Origin: Pictodentalium vernedei
Taxonomy: Eukaryota; Mollusca; Scaphopoda; Dentaliida; Dentaliidae
Direction: 5' to 3'
Assembly (NCBI GenBank): GCA_031216915.1
Contig: CM062292.1
Location: 2,166,457 to 2,230,456, forward strand
DNA: 64,000 nt
Shown here: positions 25,401 through 37,900 of the stretch, piece by piece
How the letters are laid out: each line of letters opens with the position of its first letter
Position numbering within the stretch: the stretch's first letter is position 1
The notes under the pieces: model-generated
Seen by the model: the letters and a program-made list of their open reading frames with translations, nothing else
Told to the model about the DNA's origin: nothing
Databases searched by the model: none
Translations under genes and position numbers: made by a program

Positions 25401-28400
25401 ACAGTTTATATTGGTATATCTAGGTTTACTTTTATTCTGGTGGGGTTTGTTATGATATCCACTGACTGTGTTTTTGTACACAACAGTTTATATTGGTATA
25501 TCTAGGTTTAGTTTTATTCTGGTGGGGTTTGTTATGATATTCACTGGCTGTGTTCTTGTACACTACAGTTTATATTGGTATATCTGGGTTTAGTTTTATT
25601 CTGGTGGGGTTTGTTATGATATCCACTGACTGTGTTTTTGTTCACAACAGTTTATATTATAATATATCTGGGTTTAGTTTTATTCTGGTGGGGTTTGTTA
25701 TGATATTCACTGACTGTGTTCTTGTATACTACAGTTTATATTGGTATATCTGGGTTTAGTTTTATTCCGGTGGGGTTTGTTATGATATTCACTGGCTGTG
25801 TTCTTGTATACTACAGTTTGTATTGGTATATCTAGGTTTAGTTTTATTCTGGTGGGGTTTGTTATGATATCCACTGGCTGTGTTCTTGTACACAACAGTT
25901 TATATTGGTATATCTGGGTTTAGTTTTATTCTGGTGGGGTTTGTTATGCTATTCACTGACTGTGTTCTTGTACACAACAGTTTATATTGGTATATCTTGG
26001 TTTAGTTTTATTCTGGTGGGGTTTGTTATGATATTCACTGACTGTGTTCTTGTACACAACAGTTTATATTGGTATATCTAGGTTTAGTTTTATTCTGGTG
26101 GGGTTTGTTATGATATTCACTGGCTGTGTTCTTGTATACTACAGTTTGTATTGGTATATCTAGGTTTAGTTTTATTCTGGTGGGGTTTGTTATGATATCC
26201 ACTGACTGTGTTCTTGTACACAACAGTTTATATTGGTATTTCTAGGTTTAGTTTTATTCTGGTGGGGTTTGTTATGATATTCACTGACTGTGTTCTTGTA
26301 CACAACAGTTTATATTGGTATATCTGGGTTTAGTTTTATTCTGGTGGGGTTTGTTATGCTATTCACTGACTGTGTTCTTGTACACAACAGTTTATATTGG
26401 TATATCTAGGTTTAGTTTTATTCTGGTGAGGTTTGTTATGATATCCACTGACTGTGTTCTTGTACACAACAGTTTATATTGGTATATCTAGTTTTACTTT
26501 TATTCTGGTGGGGTTTGTTATGATATCCACTGACTGTGGTTTTGTACACAACAGTTTATATTGGTATATCTAGGTTTAGTTTTATTCTGGTGGGGTTTGT
26601 TATGATATTCACTGGCTGTGTTCTTGTACACTACAGTTTATATTGGTATATCTAGGTTTAGTTTTATTCTGGTGGGGTTTGTTATGATATCCACTGACTG
26701 TGTTTTTGTTCACAACAGTTTATATTATAATATATCTGGGTTTAGTTTTATTCTGGTGGGGTTTGTTATGATATTCACTGACTGTGTTCTTGTATACTAC
26801 AGCATATATTGGTATATCTGGGTTTAGTTTTATTCCGGTGGGGTTTGTTATGATATCCACTGACTGTGTTTTTGTACACAACAGTTTATATTGGTATATC
26901 TAGGTTTAGTTTTATTCTTGTGGGGTTTGTTATGATATTCACTGACTGTGTTCTTGTACACAACAGTTTATATTGGTATATCTAGGTTTAGTTTTATTCT
27001 GGTGGGGTTTGTTATGATATTCACTGACTGTGTTCTTGTACACAACAGTTTATATTGGTATATCCATGTTTAGTTTTATTCTGGTGGGGTTTGTTATGAT
27101 ATTCACTGGCTGTGTTCTTGTACACAACAGTTTATATTGGTATATCTAGGTTTAGTTTTATTCTGGTGGGGTTTGTTATGATATTCACTGGCTGTGTTCT
27201 TGTATACTACAGTTTATATTGGTATATCTGGGTTTGGTTTTATTCTGGTGGGGTTTGTTATGCTATTCACTGACTGTGTTCTTGTACACAACAGTTTATA
27301 TTGGTATATCTTGGTTTAGTTTTATTCTGGTGGGGTTTGTTATGATATTCACTGGCTGTGTTCTTGTACACAACAGTTTATATTGGTATATCTAGGTTTA
27401 GTTTTATTCTGGTGGGGTTTGTTATGATATTCACTGACTGTGTTCTTGTATACTACAGTTTATATTGGTATATCTGTGTTTAGTTTTATTCTGGTGGGGT
27501 TTGTTATGATATTCACTGACTGTGTTCTTGTATACTACAGTTTATATTGGTATATGTAGGTTTAGTTTTATTCTGGTGGGGTTTGTTATGATATCCACTG
27601 GCTGTGTTCTTGTACACAACAGTTTATATTGGTATATCTAGGTTTAGTTTTATTCTGGTGGGGTTTGTTATGATATTCACTGACTGTGTTCTTGTATACT
27701 ACAGTTTATATTGGTATATCTAAGTTTAGTTTTATTCTGGTGGGGTTTGTTATGGTATCCACTGACTGTGTTTTTGTACACTACAGTTTATATTGGTATA
27801 TCTAGGTTTAGTTTTATTCTGGTGGGGTTTGTTATGATATTCACTGACTGTGTTCTTGTACACAACAGTTTATATTATAATATATCTGGGTTTAGTTTTA
27901 TTCTGGTGGGGTTTGTTATGATATTCACTCACTGTGTTCTTGTATACTACAGTTTATATTGGTATATCTAGGTTTAGTTTTATTCTGGTGGGGTTTGTTA
28001 TGATATTCACTGGCTGTGTTCTTGTTCACTACAGTTTATATTGGTATATCTGGGTTTAGTTTTATTCTGGTGGGGTTTGTTATGCTATTCACTGACTGTG
28101 TTCTTGTACACAACAGTTTATATTGGTATATCTGGGTTTGGTTTTATTCTGGTGGGGTTTGTTATGCTATTCACTGACTGTGTTCTTGTACACAACAGTT
28201 TATATTGGTATATCTTGGTTTAGTTTTATTCTGGTGGGGTTTGTTATGATATTCACTGGCTGTGTTCTTGTACACAACAGTTTATATTGGTATATCTAGG
28301 TTTAGTTTTATTCTGGTGGGGTTTGTTATGATATTCACTGACTGTGTTCTTGTACACAACAGTTTATATTGGTATATCTAGGTTTAGTTTTATTCTGGTG

Positions 28401-31142
28401 GGGTTTGTTATGATATTCACTGGCTGTGTTCTTGTATACTACAGTTTGTATTGGTATATCTAGGTTTAGTTTTATTCTGGTGGGGTTTGTTATGATATCC
28501 ACTGACTGTGTTTTTGTACACAACAGTTTATATTGGTATATCTAGGTTTAGTTTTATTCTGGTGGGGTTTGTTATGATATCCACTGACTGTGTTCTTGTA
28601 CACAACAGTTTATATTGGTATATCTAGGTTTAGTTTTATTCTGGTGGGGTTTGTTATGATATTCACTGACTGTGTTCTTGTACACAACAGTTTATATTGG
28701 TATATCTAGGTTTAGTTTTATTCTGGTGGGGTTTGTTATGATATTCACTGGCTGTGTTCTTGTATACTACAGTTTGTATTGGTATATCTAGGTTTAGGTT
28801 TATTCTGGTGGGGTTTGTTATGATATCCAGTGACTGTGTTCTTGTACACAACAGTTTATATTGGTATATCTAGGTTTAGTTTTATTCTGGTGGGGTTTGT
28901 TATGATATTCACTGACTGTGTTCTTGTACACAACAGTTTATATTGGTATATCTGGGTTTAGTTTTATTCTGGTGGGGTTTGTTATGCTATTCACTGACTG
29001 TGTTCTTGTACACAACAGTTTATATTGGTATATCTAGGTTTAGTTTTATTCTGGTGAGGTTTGTTATGATATCCACTGACTGTGTTCTTGTACACAACAG
29101 TTTATATTGGTATATCTAGGTTTAGTTTTATTCTGGTGGGGTTTGTTATGATATTCACTGACTGTGTTCTTGTACACAACAGTTTATATTATAATATATC
29201 TGGGTTTAGTTTTATTCTGGTGGGGTTTGTTATGATATTCACTGGCTGTGTTCTTGTACACTACAGTTTATATTGGTATATCCATGTTTAGTTTTATTCT
29301 GGTGGGGTTTGTTATGATATTCACTGGCTGTGTTCTTGTACACTACAGTTTATATTGGTATATCTAGGTTTAGTTTTATTCTGGTGGTGTTTGTTATGAT
29401 ATTCACTGGCTGTGTTCTTGTACACAACAGTTTATATTGGTATATCTAGGTTTAGTTTTATTCTGGTGGGGTTTGTTATGATATTCACTGGCTGTGTTCT
29501 TGTATACTACAGTTTATATTGGTATATCTGGGTTTAGTTTTATTCTGGTGGGGTTTGTTATGATATCCACTGACTGTGTTTTTGTACACAACAGTTTATA
29601 TTGGTATATGTAGGTTTAGTTTTATTCTGGTGGGGTTTGTTATGATATCCACTGACTGTGTTCTTGTATACTACAGTTTATATTGGTATATCTGGGTTTA
29701 GTTTTATTCTGGTGGGGTTTGTTATGCTATTCACTGACTGTGTTCTTGTACACAACAGTTTATATTGGTATATCTAGGTTTAGTTTTATTCTGGTGGGGT
29801 TTGTTATGATATTCACTGGCTGTGTTCTTGTACACTACAGTTTATATTGGTATATCCATGTTTAGTTTTATTCTGGTGGGGTTTGTTATGATATCCACTG
29901 GCTGTGTTCTTGTACACTACAGTTTATATTGGTATATCTAGGTTTAGTTTTATTCTGGTGGGGTTTGTTATGATATTCACTGACTGTGTTTTTGTACACA
30001 ACAGTTTATATTGGTATATCTAGGTTTAGTTTTATTCTGGTGGGGTTTGTTATGATATTCACTGACTGTGTTTTTGTACACAACAGTTTATATTGGTATA
30101 TCTAGGTTTACTTTTATTCTGGTGGGGTTTGTTATGATATTCACTGGCTGTGTTTTTGTACACAACAGTTTATATTGGTATATCTAGGTTTAGTTTTATT
30201 CTGGTGGGGTTTGTTATGATATCCACTGACTGTGTTCTTGTACACAACAGTTTATATTGGTATATCTAGGTTTAGTTTTATTCTGGTGGGGTTTGTTATG
30301 ATATCCACTCACTGTGTTTTTGTACACAACAGTTTATATTGGTATATCTAGGTTTAGTTTTATTCTGGTGGGGTTTGTTATGATATCCACTGACTGTGTT
30401 CTTGTACACTACAGTTTATATTGGTATATCTAGGTTTAGTTTTATTCTGGTGGGGTTTGTTATGATATCCACTCACTGTGTTTTTGTACACAACAGTTTA
30501 TATTGGTATATCTAGGTTTAGTTTTATTCTGGTGGGGTTTGTTATGATATCCACTGGCTGTGTTCTTGTACACAACAGTTTATATTGGTATATCTAGGTT
30601 TAGTTTTATTCTGGTGGAGTTTGTTATGATATTCACTGGCTGTGTTCTTGTACACTACAGTTTATATTGGTATATCTAGGTTTAGTTTTATTCTGGTGGG
30701 GTTTGTTATGATATCCACTGACTGTGTTTTTGTACACAACAGTTTATATTGGTATATCTAGGTTTAGTTTTATTCTGGTGGGGTTTGTTATGATATTCAC
30801 TGGCTGTGTTCTTGTATACTACAGTTTATATTGGTATATCTGGGTTTAGTTTTATTCTGGTGGGGTTTGTTATGATATCCACTGACTGTGTTTTTGTACA
30901 CAACAGTTTATATTGGTATATCTAGGTTTAGTTTTATTCTGGTGGGGTTTGTTATGATATCCACTGACTGTGTTCTTGTATACTACAGTTTATATTGGTA
31001 TATCTGGGTTTAGTTTTATTCTGGTGGGGTTTGTTATGATATCCACTGACTGTGTTCTTGTACACAACAGTTTATATTGGTATATCTAGGTTTAGTTTTA
31101 TTCTGGTGGGGTTTGTTATGATATTCACTGACTGTTCTTGTA
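22433..31142. repeat. 82-bp tandem repeat, block 3 (about 106 copies)
   Basis: Continuation of the 82-bp array. Long stretches match block 2 unit by unit at +9,166 (for example 13428-14047 against 22594-23213), then drift by multiples of the unit length through local gains and losses. Confidence 0.95.
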
Positions 31143-32733
31143 CAGGGGTCGATTTAACCGGTATCGCATCGCATTTTGCGACACATTTTTCGATTTCAGC
31201 GATGCATTTCATTTCTCTGTATATCATTTTGCGATTCATTATTTAAATATTAATTACCAGTGCCTGGGTCCGTCCTCACGTCCTGGTAATGTATCTAGTG
31301 TGCACGTTATTGTTTTGATTTTCGATAGAAGGTTAATCATCGAGACAGACACTTCCCGTCATTGGATACAAAACTTGTTTCTGCTATTCATTGCGCCAAT
31401 CGATAACCTTGTAACATAAAAACACGTGGCTGTGTTTTTATGTCCTAGAGGGGTCAGTTATCATGTATTCACGTTTAACCAATGAGAAGTTCTCTTGGTA
31501 TGAACACACATGGTTTTAATGTTTGTCTTTAGTTCAAATGGTTGACCTGAATGACAATATAAGAATTACAATGTCTTCGAGCAGTGAAATGCCGATCGCA
31601 CTTAACACAGGAGGTCCCGTCAAACACCGGAGGTCCCCTAAAATAAATTATGATTTTAGTTCTTATCATCTGACACAAGTGGTGAATCATTCAACACAGC
31701 TGCCAGCATTCGTACCCCGTCCGATTATGGGTATTCGTTAAAGGCTAAATACCACAATCACAATTTTGGTCGTTTTGCCTCAAATCCTGTTTGCCCCTTG
31801 GGTCGTTTCGTCCCAATTCCTTTCCCCCCAGGTGGTTTTGCCGTGGGTTGTTTTGCCCCACATTCGGAAGTGGGTCGTTTTGTGCTCCCTCTCCCTTAAA
31901 ATTATATTGGACATGTAATTTGTTTGTTTTGTTTTGGTACACTTTATCCGGCAAAGTAAAGAATTAGATTTCAGAAGTTGCAACTCTGGAGTAATATTGT
32001 ATGATAGAATAGCCCAGCTACGCATATTTATTTACTTTGGTACGTTTCCTCTAAGGGTGTATCGAAGTGGTGCACGGACATCTAACCCTACCTTGACATT
32101 TGTGCATCAGACAAATACCCCTCACAGTCCATCTTTTCCTTTCTAGACATGATCACAAAGATGAGAGGAAAATTCAAGAAACTGTTTTCTCATTTGCTCA
32201 TTGGTAATGGTTATGGGGTATTTTTCACCACATATACGACACATAGATATGATAAGTGAACAAATTGTTAAAAACTATTTAAATAAACTATTCAAATTAA
32301 ATAAAAAAGATCGCCTCTGACCCAGGTCGTTTCGCCCCAAATCTTGGGGGGCAAAACAACCCGGGTGAATGGGTATTGGAGTGAAACGACACCTCACAGG
32401 ATGAAAAGAAATGACAGGCACTCGCTCTAAATCTCACAAAATCATGCACAATCACCCGAAATCACACACATCGCAAGAAATAATGTTGGCAATGGATCAA
32501 TGGTGTAACCACCCAACATTTATTGATTTTTCTTTACATAACATTTATTGATTTGTTTTTGATTGAGGAGAGATTGAGTGCTGCATTCCCACGACAATCT
32601 GTGTTTTAGGGGCCTTAAAAAACAAAAATAATACAATTTGAAAATAGCTACGCAATTTTTTAAAATTGCTACACATTTCTCCTACACTTGTAGCAAAATG
32701 CTATGCAATTTTTCAAAATTAAATCGATCCCTG
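31143..32733. mobile_element. hAT-like non-autonomous transposon, copy 3
   Basis: 1,591 bp, same flanks (31135-31142, 32734-32741) and same TG loss on the left. It differs from copies 1 and 2 by a short deletion/substitution near 32082 (CATCTAACCC for CATCCTTCGGACAACTG) and several point changes. Copies 1 and 2 are closer to each other. Confidence 0.88.
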
Positions 32734-33169
32734 TTCTTGTACACAACAGTTTATATTGGTATATCTAGGTTTAGTTTTATTCTGGTGGGGTTTGTTATGA
32801 TATTCACTGACTGTGTTCTTGTACACAACAGTTTATATTGGTATATCTAGGTTTAGTTTTATTCTGGTGGGGTTTGTTATGATATTCACTGGCTGTGTTC
32901 TTGTACACTACAGTTTATATTGGTATATCTAGGTTTAGTTTTATTCTGGTGGGGTTTGTTATGATATTCACTGACTGTGTTCTTGTATACTACAGTTTAT
33001 ATTGGTATATCTAGGTTTAGTTTTATTCTGGTGGGGTTTGTTATGATATCCACTGACTGTGTTTTTGTACACAACAGTTTATGTTGGTATATCTAGGTTT
33101 AGTTTTATTCTGGTGGGGTTTGTTATGATATTCACTGGCTGTGTTCTACACAGTTTATATTTTAGTATA
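32734..33169. repeat. 82-bp tandem repeat, block 4 (about 5 copies, left of MITE)
   Basis: Last units of the array, with decay in the final copies (GTGTTCTACACAG). Interrupted at a TA by the MITE and ends for good near 33475. Confidence 0.9.
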
Positions 33170-33419
33170 CAGTACGTGGAGAGTGTATTATCACTAAATC
33201 ACTCACAGAGTGGGGATTCCACCCAAGCAATAATTGCAAATTTTTTTGCAAAGCATAACCAGCACAAGCAAAGTTTCAGCCAATGGGGTTAAACCTGGAG
33301 GTCCATTGGCTGAATCATTGCTTTTGTTTTTGTTGATATGTACAAAATTTCAAAGTTATAGCTTGGGTGATAACACCACTCCATGGGCGATTTAGTTACA
33401 ATCCACTCTCCACGTACTG
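33170..33419. mobile_element. 250-bp MITE, Tc1/mariner-type ends
   Basis: Perfect terminal inverted repeats CAGTACGTGGAGAGTG / CACTCTCCACGTACTG, flanked by TA on both sides (33168-33169, 33420-33421). The 82-bp array resumes as TCTGGGTTTAG directly after the right TA. The centre folds (TTTCAGCCAATGG / CCATTGGCTGAA). No coding capacity. Confidence 0.85.
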
Positions 33420-33421
33420 TA

Positions 33422-33475
33422 TCTGGGTTTAGTTTTATTCTGGTTGGGTTTGTTATGATACACAACAGTTTATTA
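33422..33475. repeat. Terminal remnant of the 82-bp array
   Basis: TCTGGGTTTAGTTTTATTCTGG-type sequence followed by a shortened GTTATGATACACAACAG unit; the array stops here. Confidence 0.8.
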
Positions 33476-34115
33476 TACCCCCCTCTCCTTTATAAAAGGG
33501 GTGGTATATAGTAATCACTTTGTCCATTCATCCTTCCATCTGTTCATCTGTCCATCCATTTGTCTGTCTGTCTGTCACACTCGTTTCCAGGCAATAACTC
33601 TTAGTGCAGTATGAGGAATATTCATTAAATTGTTCTTCAGATCCAAGAATGGGAATCTTTTGATATTTGGTATGTAGCATCCTTTGGGGTGTGAGAATCG
33701 CATTTTTTCAAGCCAAGTCCTTGGTTCATATTTGGGCTCCCCGTGAGAGCCTATGTTATAACTTAGTTCAATATGAGGAATTTTCTTTAAAAATCTTCTT
33801 GTTCAGATCTAGCAGTTGAAATGTTTTGATATTTGGTATACAGCATACTTAGGGAGGTGTGATTCAAGTTTGTTTAATCCAAGTCCCTGGGTTCATATTT
33901 GGGCTCCCTATGGCAGTCTGAATTATAACTTAGTTCAATATGAGGAATATTTTTTAAAAAATTTTTTCAGATCCACCTGTCAGAATGTTTTGCTCTTTGG
34001 GATATGGTTTTCTTAATGGGGCAGATGCAAGTTTGTTCAAATCAGGACCCTTGGTTGATAGTTGTCAGTATCAGGTGAGTGCTCTCAGGCCCGTTGGGGC
34101 CTCTTGGTAATTTTA
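33476..34115 (+). mobile_element. Pearl/Helentron-like element
   Basis: Begins with a CCCCCCTCTCC / GGGGTGGTA fold, then a GTCT-type simple repeat (33560-33577), then three to four ~166-bp core units ('ggtat(a/g)', 'atttgggctccc', 'aatatgaggaa'). Ends GTGAGTGCTCTCAGGCCC-GTTG-GGGCCTCTTG. The core and 3' end match 1-1255. The simple repeat, tandem core and terminal hairpin are the layout of bivalve pearl-type elements. No Rep/helicase gene is present. The superfamily is inferred. Confidence 0.65.
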
Positions 34116-34838
34116 TTTTTTATTTCTAATTATTTCTTGGACATCAAAAGTTCATGTTTTTGGTTGATGTTTAAGGCCTAATAATCTATGGAATAGCATT
34201 GGTAGTGGTGTATTTCGGCCCTTGAGAGCAAGAAGGCTTCAAAGTGCAATGCTTCCCCGTGGGAACCCCGGGAAGTAAGCAGCACTTGTTTACTGTGGTA
34301 AACCAGTTCCGCTTTACTAGTAAAATAGGACCCAGTCACCAATGCTTGGGGTGAAAGTCCTCTAAAATGTGCAACATGTTGATCAACGATTGACTTAACT
34401 TGACTTCATCTCCATGTTGTGTCACGATTAGCCATGGTGCATAAATATGTGACGTTAACCACCACAAACATACAAACAAGTGCAATGCTAAAGCATTGTA
34501 AAGCCTTCTTGCACTCCAGGGACAAATTTATCATTTTTTTTGACTTGTGTAAAATATCAGGTAAACCATTTAATTTTTTTTTTTTTTTTCAAGTTTACAT
34601 TAGTTATAAAAAGAGAGCATGTGGCAGCCAAAAGAACCATGTATGAGGGTCTGAGAAACATATTTTTAACTTTTTAGGCCTAAGGCATTGAGTCTGAAGG
34701 ATCTTTTTATACATGTACATGTCTTACACTAGTTGAGCTACAGTGTCATTGAAACTTTCATTTGTTAAGGCGGCAGTTTGGTTTCGCTTTTAAAAAAAAA
34801 AAAAAACAAATCAAAAAACTGATAAATGCCCATCCCTA
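34116..34838. other. Intron sequence before exon B, with a foldback pair
   Basis: No gene seen. 34219-34254 and 34491-34521 are inverted copies (AAGAAGGCTT...AATGCTT against AAGCATTGTAAAGCCTTCTT), which could be the ends of a ~300-bp foldback element. Two poly-T/poly-A runs lie at ~34568 and ~34793. The exon B acceptor tract follows. Confidence 0.5.
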
Positions 34839-34871
34839 TTGTGTTATGTTTTACCTGCATTCTGCTTTCAG

Positions 34872-34967
34872 TTATCTGTAAGAGGGAAAAACAAGAAAGA
34901 AAAGATTGGTGGTTTATTTAAGACTTTGAATAAATCAGTGGATGAAGTTTTATTGTCAAACCAAAAG
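34872..34967 (+). CDS. SNX6: Sorting nexin SNX5/6-like, internal exon B (PX-BAR linker, amphipathic helix)
   Basis: A 96-bp phase 0-0 exon coding for 32 residues that start LSVRGKNKKEK and end EVLLSNQK. LSVRGKNKKEK is near-identical to vertebrate SNX6 just after the PX domain; the following residues form the amphipathic-helix segment before the BAR domain. The acceptor is TGCTTTCAG (ending 34871) and the donor is CAAAAG|GTAAGC. Exon A ends in DQD, and the family reads DQD/NQD then LSVRGKN, so the join is exact. The last ten exon bases and the donor are also the first unit of a 33-bp tandem array covering the next 6 kb, so this boundary was the seed of the array. The frame stays open through the array to 36458. 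I take 34967 as the main exon end because NQK followed by DVDDFF (exon C) fits the family length. Confidence 0.93.
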
Positions 34968-37900
34968 GTAAGCTATAGCACCATAGTCACAAACCAAACG
35001 GTAAGCTATAACACCATAATCACAAACCAAAAGGTAAGCTATAGCACCCTAATCACAAACCAAAAGGTAAGCTATAGCACCATATTCAAAAACCAAAAGG
35101 TAAGCTATAGCACCCTAATCACAAACCAAAAGGTAAGCTATAGCACCATATTCAAAAACCAAAAGGTAAGCTATAGCACCATATTCAAAAACCAAAAGGT
35201 AAGCTATGGCACCATATTCAAAAACCAAAAGGTAAGCTATAGCACCCTAATCACAAACCAAAAGGTAAGCTATAACACCATAATCACAAACCAAAAGGTA
35301 AGCTATAGCACCCTAATCACAAACCAAAAGGTAAGCTATAGCACCCTAATCACAAACCAAAAGGTAAGCTATAGCACCATAACCACAAACCAAAAGATAA
35401 GCTATAGCACCCTAATCACAAACCAAAAGGTAAGCTATAGCACCATAACCACAGACCAAAAGGTAAGCTATAACACCATAATCACAAACCAAAAGGTAAG
35501 CTATAGCACCCTAATCACAAACCAAAAGGTAAGCTATAACACCATAATCACAAACCAAAAGGTAAGCTATAGCACCCTAATCACAAACCAAAAGGTAAGC
35601 TATAACACCATAATCACAAACCAAAAGGTAAGCTATAGCACCCTAATCACAAACCAAAAGGTAAGCTATAGCACTCTAATCACAAACCAAAAGGTAAGCT
35701 ATAACACCATAATCACACGCCAAAAGGTAAGCTATAGCACCATAATCACTAACCAAAAGGTAAGCTATAGCACCATAATCACTAACCAAAAGATAAGCTA
35801 TAGCACCCTAATCACAAACCAAAAGGTAAGCTATAGCACCATAACCACAAACCAAAAGGTAAGCTATAGCACCCTAATCACAAACCAAAAGGTAAGCTAT
35901 AACACCATAATCACAAACCAAAAGGTAAGCTATAGCACCCTAATCACAAACCAAAAGGTAAGCTATAGCACCCTAATCACAAACCAAAAGGTAAGCTATA
36001 GCACCATAACCACAAACCAAAAGATAAGCTATAGCACCATAACCACAAACCAAAAGGTAAGCTATAGCACCATAACCACAAACCAAAAGATAAGCTATAG
36101 CACCATAACCACAAACCAAAAGGTAAGCTATAGCACCATAATCACAAACCAAAAGGTAAGCTATAGCACCCTAATCACAAACCAAAAGGTAAGCTATAAC
36201 ACCATAATCACAAACCAAAAGGTAAGCTATAGCACCCTAATCACAAACCAAAAGGTAAGCTATAGCACCCTAATCACAAACCAAAAGGTAAGCTATAGCA
36301 CCATAACCACAAACCAAAAGGTAAGCTATAGCTCCATAACCACAAACCAAAAGATAAGCTATAGCACCATAATCACAAACCAAACGGTAAGCTATAGCAC
36401 CATATTCACAAAAGGTAAGCTATGGCACCATAATCACAAACCAAAAGGTAAGCTATAGCACCCTAATCACAAACGAAAAGGTAAGCTATAGCACCCTAAT
36501 CACAAACCAAAAGGTAAGCTATAGCACTCTAATCACAAACCAAAAGGTAAGCTATAGCACCCTAATCACAAACGAAAAGGTAAGCTATAGCACCCTAATC
36601 ACAAACCAAAAGGTAAGCTATAGCACTCTAATCACAAACCAAAAGGTAAGCTATAACACCATAATCACACGCCAAAAGGTAAGCTATAGCACCCTAATCA
36701 CAAACCAAAAGGTAAGCTATAGCACCCTAATCACAAACCAAAAGGTAAGCTATAGCACCATATTCAAAAACCAAAAGGTAAGCTATAGCACCCTAATCAC
36801 AAACCAAAAGGTAAGCTATAGCACCATAACCACAAACCAAAAGATAAGCTATAGCACCATAATCACAAACCAAAAGATAAGCTATAACACCATAATCACA
36901 CGCCAACAGGTAAGTACAAAACAAAATGTAAGCTGTAGCACCATAATCACAAAAGGTAAGCTATAACACCATAAGTAAGCTATAGCACCATATTCACAAA
37001 AGGTAAGCTATAGCACCATAACCACAAACCAAAAGGTAAGCTATAGCACCATAACCACAAACCAAAAGGTAAGCTATAGCACCATAATCACACGCCAAAA
37101 GGTAAGCTATAGCACCATAATCACAAACCAAAAGGTAAGCTATAGCACCCTAATCACAAACCAAAAGGTAAGCTATAGCTCCATAACCACAAACCAAAAG
37201 ATAAGCTATAGCACCATAATCACAAACCAAAAGGTAAGCTATAGCACCCTAATCACAAACCAAAAGGTAAGCTATAGCACTCTAATCACAAACCAAAAGG
37301 TAAGCTATAGCACCATAACCACAAACCAAAAGATAAGCTATAGCTCCATAACCACAAACCAAAAGGTAAGCTATAGCACCATAACCACAAACCAAAAGGT
37401 AAGCTATAGCACCATAACCACAAACCAAAAGATAAGCTATAGCTCCATAACCACAAACCAAAAGGTAAGCTATAGCACCATAACCACAAACCAAAAGGTA
37501 AGCTATAGCACCATAACCACAAACCAAAAGATAAGCTATAACACCATAATCACAAACCAAATGGTAAGCTATAGCACCATATTCACAAAAGGTAAGCTAT
37601 GGCACCATAATCACAAACCAAAAGGTAAGCTATATCATAATCACAAACCAAAAGGCAAGCTATAACACCATAATCACATTGCAAAGGTGAGCTATAGGAC
37701 CATAATCACAAACCAAAAGGTAAGCTGTAGCACCACAATCACAAAAGGTAAGCTATAGCACCATAATCACAAACCAAAAGGTAAGCTATAACACCATAAT
37801 CACAAACCAAAAGGTAACCTATAGCACCATATTCACAAAAGGTAAGCTATGGCACCATAATCACAAATCAAAAGGTAAGCTATAGCACCATAATCACTAA

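Noticed and set aside
9766-33292. Many 60-109 codon ORFs reading FLYTTVYIGISRFSFILVGFVMI, hydrophobic and membrane-like
   Set aside because: All are phases of the 82-bp repeat. 82 is not a multiple of three, so each frame meets stops within a few units. Hydrophobicity comes from T-rich sequence.
34839-36458. 539-codon ORF with 11-residue repeats as a separate repeat-protein gene
   Set aside because: Its first part is exon B plus intron read-through upstream of the acceptor; the rest is the 33-bp array, open only because the unit has no stop and is a multiple of three. Kept only as a possible alternative exon end.
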